Below are positions 14,349 through 18,790 of a stretch of 18,790 nucleotides of DNA, piece by piece (positions within the stretch are counted from its first letter, which is position 1; each line of letters starts with the position of its first letter). Source of the DNA: JAVBKB01 sp031554275. Lineage in GTDB: Bacteria; Bacillota; Bacilli; JARBTR01. The position numbers and the translations under genes were made by a program. The stretch spans positions 1 to 18,790 of the forward strand of contig JAVBKB010000073.1 of the NCBI GenBank assembly GCA_031554275.1, in the 5' to 3' direction. The notes below the pieces were generated by a model. It searched no databases. It worked only from the letters and a program-made list of their open reading frames with translations, and had not been told where the DNA came from.

Positions 14349-14381
14349 AAACTAGCTGACATATGTCAACTAGTTTTTTTT
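14349..14381 (+). terminator. Intrinsic terminator upstream of the polyphosphate operon
   Basis: AAACTAG-C-TGACA, a tight loop, then TGTCA-A-CTAGTTT followed by T-runs (eight T in a row counting the stem end). It is oriented for plus-strand transcription, yet the only plus-strand coding-like sequence before it is the short frame at 14218-14325. It insulates the next operon. Confidence 0.85.
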
Positions 14382-14419
14382 CATGATTGCAAGTTGCATT
14401 AGCGCGAATACATATCCAG

Positions 14420-14484
14420 ATAACATAATTCTCACAAAACCTGTTCTTTTCTATCACATTCCTATCACAAATGGTTTATACAAT
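14420..14484 (+). promoter_or_regulatory. Candidate PhoP-box array and promoter of the VTC operon
   Basis: Hexamers of the form NTNACA recur at exact 11-base steps: ATAACA (14420), CTCACA (14431), a poor one TGTTCT (14442), ATCACA (14453) and ATCACA (14464). The good four match five of six positions of the Bacillus PhoP box TT[ACT]A[CT]A with its five-base spacing. A -10-like TACAAT lies at 14479-14484, placing the array at about -22 to -71, where Pho boxes sit in activated promoters. There is no sigma-A -35. Confidence 0.6.
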
Positions 14485-14512
14485 TGAATCAACAAAGGGG
14501 TTGACGAAAATA

Positions 14513-15274
14513 ATGGCTATTGAAGTTTTTAATCGAGTTGAAAAGAAATACATGATTGATATTTGCACATATGAGAAAATCCAATCACTTCTTAAAGAAT
14601 ATATGGTTCTTGATGCATTTAACCAGCAATCTTACTATACAATTGCAAATATTTATTACGACACAAGCGAGCATGACTTAATCCGAAGATCGATTGAAAG
14701 CCCTGCATATAAGGAAAAACTTAGACTGCGAGGATACGGTGTGCCGAGTCTTACGGACAAAGTCTATCTTGAAATAAAAAAGAAATATGATGGCATTGTC
14801 AACAAACGCAGATGCGCTTTCCGACTTGACGAAGCGTATCAATTCTTGAAAACTGGTAGAAAACCAGCCTTACAACCATACATGAATGAGCAAGTTTTAA
14901 ATGAAATAGAGTGTTTTCTTCAACAATACCCATTACATGCTACAACTTATCTCGCTTATGATCGAAAGGCTTACTTCGGAAAAAACAATCGAGACTTACG
15001 GATTTCTTTTGATACAAATATTCGAACTAGAAAAGAAGATTTGCAATTAGAAATTGGAGATTCCGGAAGACCCCTAGTAGATGAAAACAAAGTGTTAATG
15101 GAAATCAAAACAAGTTCGAACATGCCAATGTGGCTTGTGAAATTACTGTCTGCCAATAGGATCTACCCAAGCAAATTTTCAAAGTACGGAACTGCATTCA
15201 TTCAATCAATGACTAACGAAATTCCAACTCAGACACGTGCCAAGCCAATTATACAAAATAGTCAAACAGCGTAA
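14513..15274 (+). CDS. VTC-domain polyphosphate polymerase
   Basis: A 253-residue protein of the triphosphate-tunnel (CYTH/VTC) superfamily, which builds inorganic polyphosphate from ATP in the yeast Vtc4 paradigm. Tunnel residues: R8/E10/K11 in FNRVEKKYM, R71 and R73 in KEKLRLRGYG, E87/K89 in YLEIKKK, R99/R100, and LMEIKTSS plus YPSKFSKYG near the C-terminus. No membrane segment, so it probably works with the DUF4956 membrane partner encoded 27 bases downstream. The ATG is preceded by AAAGGGG at a rather long 12 bases. An in-frame ATG at 14471 lies inside the promoter and has no binding site, and MAIEVFNR-EKKY is the family's normal beginning. It is the first gene of a three-gene operon; the spore-coat kinase-like CotH often linked to this family is absent. 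Confidence 0.92.
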   Translation: MAIEVFNRVEKKYMIDICTYEKIQSLLKEYMVLDAFNQQSYYTIANIYYDTSEHDLIRRSIESPAYKEKLRLRGYGVPSLTDKVYLEIKKKYDGIVNKRRCAFRLDEAYQFLKTGRKPALQPYMNEQVLNEIECFLQQYPLHATTYLAYDRKAYFGKNNRDLRISFDTNIRTRKEDLQLEIGDSGRPLVDENKVLMEIKTSSNMPMWLVKLLSANRIYPSKFSKYGTAFIQSMTNEIPTQTRAKPIIQNSQTA

Positions 15275-15301
15275 AAATCGTTTAAACAAGGAGAAATTAT
15301 C

Positions 15302-15976
15302 ATGCTAGATTCTGTTTTCAATGTAACGGAAACGTCTTTTTCAATAACAAGTTTGCTATTAGCGATTGCAACAGCAATTGGCTTAGGGCTCATTGTGAGC
15401 TTCGTGAATATGAAAACACAAGTTCATCGAGGTTCGTCACAAAGCTTCAATATTACGCTCGTGCTACTTCCGGCAATTATTTGCGTAATTATTCTTCTAG
15501 TCGGGAGTAATATTGCTAGGGCATTTAGCTTAGCAGGTGCTTTCTCGATCATTCGTTTCCGCAGTGCTGCAGGAGATCCCAAGGAGATTTCACTTGTACT
15601 GATGTCCTCAGCGATTGGTCTTGCCTGCGGAACGGGGTATCTATTAGCTGCCGTGATTGTTACGATCATCTTATGCCTAGTAATGATCTTATTGGAACGA
15701 TTTCAATTCGGTCAATCTCAAACAAAGCTCCTGAAGATCACAATCCCCGAAGACTTAGATTATCAAGATGCCTTCACAAATCTATTACAGCGCTTTACCA
15801 GCTGGCATCAATTCAAACAAGTAAAAACAACAAACCTTGGAAGCTTATATCAACTTAGCTATCTTGTCATTCTAAAAAAAGAGGCGAAAGAAAAAGAATT
15901 CTTGGATGAAATCAGATGCCGAAATAGCAATTTGAATATTACTTTTATGGAAAATAGTCAGCAGAAGGAATATTAA
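15302..15976 (+). CDS. DUF4956 membrane protein, VTC partner
   Basis: A 224-residue protein with three to four membrane segments (about 15-36, 51-70, 97-131) and a cytoplasmic C-terminal domain of about 90 residues that looks ferredoxin-like (LLKITIPEDLDYQDAFTNLLQRF). The signature AFSLAGAFSIIRFRSAAGDPKEI (74-96, written here in part) is the DUF4956 hallmark. The family is recurrently encoded next to VTC polymerases; its activity is not established, and a channel or membrane-anchor role for the polymerase is inference. The ATG has AAGGAG eight bases upstream. It lies 27 bases after the VTC gene and 22 before the glycosidase gene. Confidence 0.9.
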   Translation: MLDSVFNVTETSFSITSLLLAIATAIGLGLIVSFVNMKTQVHRGSSQSFNITLVLLPAIICVIILLVGSNIARAFSLAGAFSIIRFRSAAGDPKEISLVLMSSAIGLACGTGYLLAAVIVTIILCLVMILLERFQFGQSQTKLLKITIPEDLDYQDAFTNLLQRFTSWHQFKQVKTTNLGSLYQLSYLVILKKEAKEKEFLDEIRCRNSNLNITFMENSQQKEY

Positions 15977-15998
15977 TTCTGACACAAGGAGGATTCGA

Positions 15999-16952
15999 AT
16001 GAAGCTTATCAAACGGAAGAAAATTCGAATGATTATAAGTGTAAGTGTCGTTGTCGTTGGTATTATCTTATACCTGTTGGCAGATCGCTATTTAATTGAA
16101 CATGTTGAGACATTAAACATTTCCGCGAAAACGACAACAAGTAACCAGACGCTTACGAATCAAACTGCAAGCACGATGAAAGCGGCAACGACATCGGCTG
16201 CCATGATAGATGATCAACGATATCTTAGCGATAATATCCAGATCCAGATAGAGAAAGTGGAAACTGGGTCAGGTAACAACAAAGTAACTTATTATGTTGC
16301 CGATGTTCAAGTAACTGACATCAGTTTCCTGCAATCAGCATTCGCCAAGGGTACTTTCGGCAGAAATATCACTGAGAAAACATCTACAATCGCTGAAAAC
16401 AACCAAGCTATTTTCGCAATAAATGGTGACTACTTTGGATTTAGAGATGATGGAATTGAAATTCGTAACGGAGTCGCTTATCGAGATAACGGGACAAGAA
16501 CTGGTGCTGCAATTAATGCTGACGGCACAATGTCATTCTATGATGAGGAAGAATCATCAGCTTCTGAACTGCTGGAACAAGGTGTCTTACACACGTTTTC
16601 TTTTGGTCCTATACTTGTAGACAATGGAGAGGTTGCAGATCTTTCAGGCAAAATTACAGTGGATGAGAACTTTGGAAACAACTCCATCGAGGACCCAAAT
16701 CCACGCACAGGAATTGGCATGATTGATGCAAATCATTACATGTTTGTAGTTGTGGACGGGCGGGAACCTGGTTACAGCAAAGGGGTCACATTAGAAGAGT
16801 TTGCGGACATCTTTGCAGGTCTTGGTTGCGAAAACGCCTATAACCTTGATGGCGGAAATTCTACCACAATGTACTTTAATGGAGAAGTGATCAATCAACC
16901 ATCGGGTAAAAGCGAAAGAAGTGTAAGCGATATCCTTTATCTTACGGAGTGA
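15999..16952 (+). CDS. Membrane-anchored phosphodiester glycosidase (NAGPA domain)
   Basis: A 317-residue protein. A basic N-terminus and one hydrophobic helix (about 10-27) export or anchor it, followed by a Thr/Ser-rich linker (40-70) and the NAGPA/DUF2233 domain (about 80-317). Landmarks are AINGDYFGFRDDGIEIRNG (140-158), FGPILVDNG (202-210), NPRTGIGMI (234-242), VVVDGREPGYSKG (250-262), and YNLDGGNSTTMYFNG (281-295). The family contains the uncovering enzyme that removes N-acetylglucosamine from a phosphodiester; bacterial members are extracellular, often linked with exopolysaccharide or wall polymers. The ATG has AAGGAGG six bases upstream. Last gene of the operon; a terminator overlaps the stop region. 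The acceptor polymer (teichoic acid, capsule) is not known. Confidence 0.9.
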   Translation: MKLIKRKKIRMIISVSVVVVGIILYLLADRYLIEHVETLNISAKTTTSNQTLTNQTASTMKAATTSAAMIDDQRYLSDNIQIQIEKVETGSGNNKVTYYVADVQVTDISFLQSAFAKGTFGRNITEKTSTIAENNQAIFAINGDYFGFRDDGIEIRNGVAYRDNGTRTGAAINADGTMSFYDEEESSASELLEQGVLHTFSFGPILVDNGEVADLSGKITVDENFGNNSIEDPNPRTGIGMIDANHYMFVVVDGREPGYSKGVTLEEFADIFAGLGCENAYNLDGGNSTTMYFNGEVINQPSGKSERSVSDILYLTE

Positions 16953-16954
16953 TA

Positions 16955-16992
16955 GGAGAATCTCACCTATTTCATTCTAGGTGAGATTTTCC
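16955..16992 (+). terminator. Terminator of the VTC operon
   Basis: A 15-position stem (GGAGAATCTCACCTA with TAGGTGAGATTTTCC) with one mismatch and an eight-base loop starts two bases past the operon's last stop. The T-run is inside the arm (TTTTCC), so it may be moderately efficient. Confidence 0.75.
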
Positions 16993-17302
16993 AAGAATAG
17001 AAAACCCACAAATATTGCAAGACTATCGGGCAATTCGTCCTGGGAAATAAAATCAAGATTTCTTCTGTTGGGAGTTTTACAAGATTTACTTCAGCACCAT
17101 CTTTTGGCAGTAAGCGCAACTATTTATCTTCAAAACGTTGCACTTGCTTTGTCCACTGATAGAATAGCTTCCATCATTTTATTAATCGTAGATCTTGCTT
17201 CTATTTTTATTTCGTAGTATATAGTTCCTTACCTATTTGTTATAACCAAACGCTGTCAACATATTTAAAATACCTATTTGATATACCATGTTTATTCAAG
17301 GT
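16993..17302 (-). pseudogene. Broken coding-like fragments, family unknown
   Basis: No intact gene is present. On the minus strand, short open stretches in different frames look protein-like: EARSTINKMMEAILSVDKAS (ends at a stop near 17128) and then LLPKDGAEVNLVKLPTEEI (about 17110-17040). This suggests a frameshifted remnant in line with the Rhs/RhuM debris to its right. The plus-strand 78-codon frame over the same bases starts inside a terminator and is not credible. Confidence 0.3.
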
Positions 17303-17410
17303 CTAACAAACCTGAACATACTTATCAAAGTCGGATTGTAACAACTGGTCTTGAATTATTCGATACTTCTCAAATTCATTTTCAGCAAATGCCTTTGCAA
17401 TTTCAGCAGG
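17303..17410 (-). pseudogene. RhuM-like C-terminal remnant
   Basis: Thirty-five codons read PAEIAKAFAENEFEKYR then IIQDQLLQSDFDKYVQVC and stop. The pattern A-x-x-EFEKYR-x-IQD-x5-SDFDK resembles the C-terminal end of RhuM (virulence-associated) proteins. A stop codon lies immediately upstream in the same frame and there is no start, so only the tail survives. It abuts an Rhs remnant. The call rests on motif memory only. Confidence 0.5.
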
Positions 17411-17635
17411 TTACTTTTCACGGGATGCCCACACTGATCGTAGTTCATCGTCGTTTCTTCGCCTTTGGCGTTCTCGATCACGATATTGTTTTGTCATAGG
17501 TCAGCTTCGATTGATTGTCGAGCGCATCAGTCACCGTGACTGGCTGCTTCCCGGTTAGGTGTAGCTCGTTTCGACACAAAGCGCATCAATCGTTCGCGCC
17601 AGTAACTACTTGGCATCGTACTCGTACCGCTTGAT
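17411..17635 (-). pseudogene. Rhs/YD-repeat protein remnant with stops and frameshifts
   Basis: Three YD-repeat-like stretches follow one another on the minus strand in shifting frames: KRYEYDAK-stop-LLARTIDALCVETSYT; then LTGKQPVTVTDALDNQ and SKLTYD; then NNIVIENAKG, EETTMNYDQCGHPVK. These match the Rhs pattern (YEYDA-G-L-TIDA-G-TSY, VTDALGN-LTYD-NG, A-G-TTT-YD-GRPV). The second shift is explained by one missing A in a run of A (AAAA at the YDKN junction). Rhs proteins are large secreted toxin carriers; this is only about 75 codons of debris with no start. It ends abruptly at the RhuM-like tail. Confidence 0.7.
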
Positions 17636-17709
17636 GTTTATTTTTTTTGTAAAATTAAAACTTTAACCCGGGGACATTTATGGTGAAAATCAAAAATACA
17701 AAAACCATG

Positions 17710-17747
17710 AAAAAACCCCGATAACTGATTTTTTACAGTTGTCAGGG
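17710..17747 (-). terminator. Terminator of the lipoprotein gene
   Basis: Minus strand: CCCTGACAACTG, an eight-base loop, CAGTTATCGGGG, then TTTTTT. It starts about 50 bases past the lipoprotein stop. Confidence 0.85.
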
Positions 17748-17797
17748 ATTTACTGAATTTCACTTGATAATATTGTCACCTATAATATTGTGGTCAA

Positions 17798-18439
17798 TTA
17801 TTCTTTTATCTTAATAGAATCTATGGTTTTATCTATTAAGTTTTTCTCCTCATCACTTGAATAACTTGCAGTGACAACAATCAAGAAATCTCCTGCATCA
17901 TGTACATATTGATCTTGATAGCCTAACAAATCTTTTTGAGACACTGTTGTTTTCATATTTAAAAATGTTGATCCATTTAAAGTTACTTCGTGTATTTCAC
18001 CAGCACTCAGCGTCCTATCGGTAAAACTTTTCCCCGCATTTATCATCGCTTTATAAAATTCTTCTGGAGTCCTAGTATCTTTCATGGCCACAATCCCTAT
18101 TGTAGTGTTATTTCCCCCGGTTTCTTTTTCAGTCGCCAATACTAAGGGGTAATTAGAAATTTTCCCTTCATTAAATGCCTCTTCTAATGTTTCGGGTTTT
18201 AACTGGTCAATTATTCTTAGCAACCTTGCGCTATACTCCTCAGAATAAATTTTCCAACCCTCAGGAAATTCAACTTCTAAACCCACTGCTCCGTTTATAT
18301 ACTTACTTTCTTCAATTTTCCCAGCTTTAATGTTTGCAAAGTTGTGCAATTGATTTTTAGTATTTGATGTATTATCTTTACACCCTGAAATTGCTAGCAT
18401 TATAATTCCCATAAGTGAAAACAGTATTAACTTTCTCAT
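17798..18439 (-). CDS. Secreted lipoprotein, function unknown
   Basis: A 213-residue protein. The signal peptide MRKLILFSLMGIIMLAISGC ends in a lipobox (AISGC), so C20 would be lipidated and the protein anchored outside the membrane. The mature part has a GLEVEFPEGWKIYSEE segment, like the beta-rich PsbP/Mog1-type lipoproteins in which a -FP-GW- motif opens the domain, but I cannot assign a family firmly. It ends in a charged IDKTIDSIKIKE. The ATG has AGGAGGGC at a good distance. It is followed by a terminator, and lies about 60 bases downstream of an 82-codon ORF on the same strand, possibly co-transcribed. Proximity to Rhs debris raises the idea of an immunity-type lipoprotein; that is speculation. 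Confidence 0.85.
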   Translation of the reverse strand: MRKLILFSLMGIIMLAISGCKDNTSNTKNQLHNFANIKAGKIEESKYINGAVGLEVEFPEGWKIYSEEYSARLLRIIDQLKPETLEEAFNEGKISNYPLVLATEKETGGNNTTIGIVAMKDTRTPEEFYKAMINAGKSFTDRTLSAGEIHEVTLNGSTFLNMKTTVSQKDLLGYQDQYVHDAGDFLIVVTASYSSDEEKNLIDKTIDSIKIKE

Positions 18440-18502
18440 TATGCCCTCCTGAAATGTAGTTTCAAAATAATCTCTATAAAATTGTAATTTTAGAAAAAAT
18501 AT

Positions 18503-18751
18503 CTAATCAATATTGCCCGTTAAAGCATCCTCTAAAATGGCGTCATCAAACCGATGATCTCTTGGCTGAACATTTTTGTAGTTTATCCAGTCTGACAGAT
18601 TTTGAAATGTACTAGAGAAATTATCGAAAGAGAATGGGTTAAATTTATCAAATATATCCACATCCGACTGTTTACTAGTTAAATATGTTCCGGTTGATTG
18701 CATGTAATTTACTATGTTTGTTTGTGTTTTAGCACTAGTAGGATCACGCAT
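18503..18751 (-). CDS. Unrecognised 82-codon ORF, perhaps the tail of a broken larger gene
   Basis: The frame begins at an ATG with no binding site (CTAGCACCATA precedes it) and a TAG four codons farther upstream. The product is polar and aromatic-rich (DIFDKFNPFSFDNFSSTF, then DWINYKNVQPRDHRFDD, ending TGNID), with no signal or membrane helix. Its composition is convincing for real protein, but the missing start signals suggest the 3' end of a gene whose upstream part was lost or frameshifted. No family recognised; a C-terminal piece of a polymorphic toxin is one possibility given the neighbours. Confidence 0.45.
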   Translation of the reverse strand: MRDPTSAKTQTNIVNYMQSTGTYLTSKQSDVDIFDKFNPFSFDNFSSTFQNLSDWINYKNVQPRDHRFDDAILEDALTGNID

Positions 18752-18790
18752 TATGGTGCTAGACTAAAAAGTAGACACAGATTGATATAA

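Noticed and set aside
16981..17217. 78-codon plus-strand frame after the VTC operon
   Set aside because: Its start lies inside the operon terminator, there is no binding site, and the opposite strand is more gene-like.
17278..17499. 73-codon plus-strand frame
   Set aside because: It lies antisense to the better-supported Rhs and RhuM remnants and has no binding site.
18752..18790. Possible insertion-sequence end (TGTCTACTTTTTAGTC on the minus strand)
   Set aside because: Only about 40 bases are visible at the window edge; there is no second end, duplication or transposase to support it.

Overview
The window looks like chromosome of a low-GC, Gram-positive, spore-former-like Bacillota (Bacillales type). 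The reasons are AT-rich DNA, strong purine-rich ribosome binding sites, sigma-A-type promoters, intrinsic terminators, a WalR-type operator in front of a cell-wall hydrolase gene, and Gram-positive gene families (YwaF, an LtaS/OpgB-like sulfatase, a G5-NlpC/P60 protein). The species cannot be fixed from the sequence alone.

Layout. 1-387 (-): start of a C39-peptidase ABC exporter cut by the window edge, with a good promoter and an 11-bp tandem repeat upstream. 1042-1968 (-): nitrilase with its own terminator. 2182-3019 (+): two small acidic proteins sharing an alternating beta-strand-like motif. 3107-3252: a 23-bp tandem array. 3267-5580 (-): YwaF-like membrane protein followed by an LtaS/OpgB-like phosphoglycerol transferase, in tight tandem. 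5640-6186: no intact gene, probably a decayed one. 6187-9368 (-): anaerobic class III ribonucleotide reductase operon nrdD-nrdG behind a complete promoter, adenosylcobalamin riboswitch and terminator. 9476-9631: a striking nested inverted repeat. 9946-11312 (+): WalR box and a DUF348/G5/NlpC-P60 wall hydrolase. 11582-12740 (-): RlmA-like 23S rRNA methyltransferase and a small membrane protein. 12958-13317 (+): YbaN/DUF454 membrane protein. 13521-14045 (-): phage-like acidic protein plus a possible 33-residue membrane peptide. 14420-16992 (+): a three-gene operon of VTC-type polyphosphate polymerase, DUF4956 membrane protein and phosphodiester glycosidase, preceded by an 11-bp-phased array resembling PhoP boxes. 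16993-17635: wreckage of Rhs and RhuM-like genes. 17798-18751 (-): lipoprotein and an unrecognised 82-codon ORF.

How it fits together. Three control regions carry the most information. The B12 riboswitch suggests that the anaerobic reductase is shut off when adenosylcobalamin is plentiful, which makes sense if a B12-dependent class II reductase lies elsewhere in the genome. The WalR box ties the G5-NlpC/P60 hydrolase to wall homeostasis. The candidate Pho boxes tie polyphosphate synthesis and a phosphodiester glycosidase to phosphate supply. The Pho-box/VTC/DUF4956/glycosidase unit is my best candidate for an under-described system. The right end has the look of a decaying polymorphic-toxin or accessory region.
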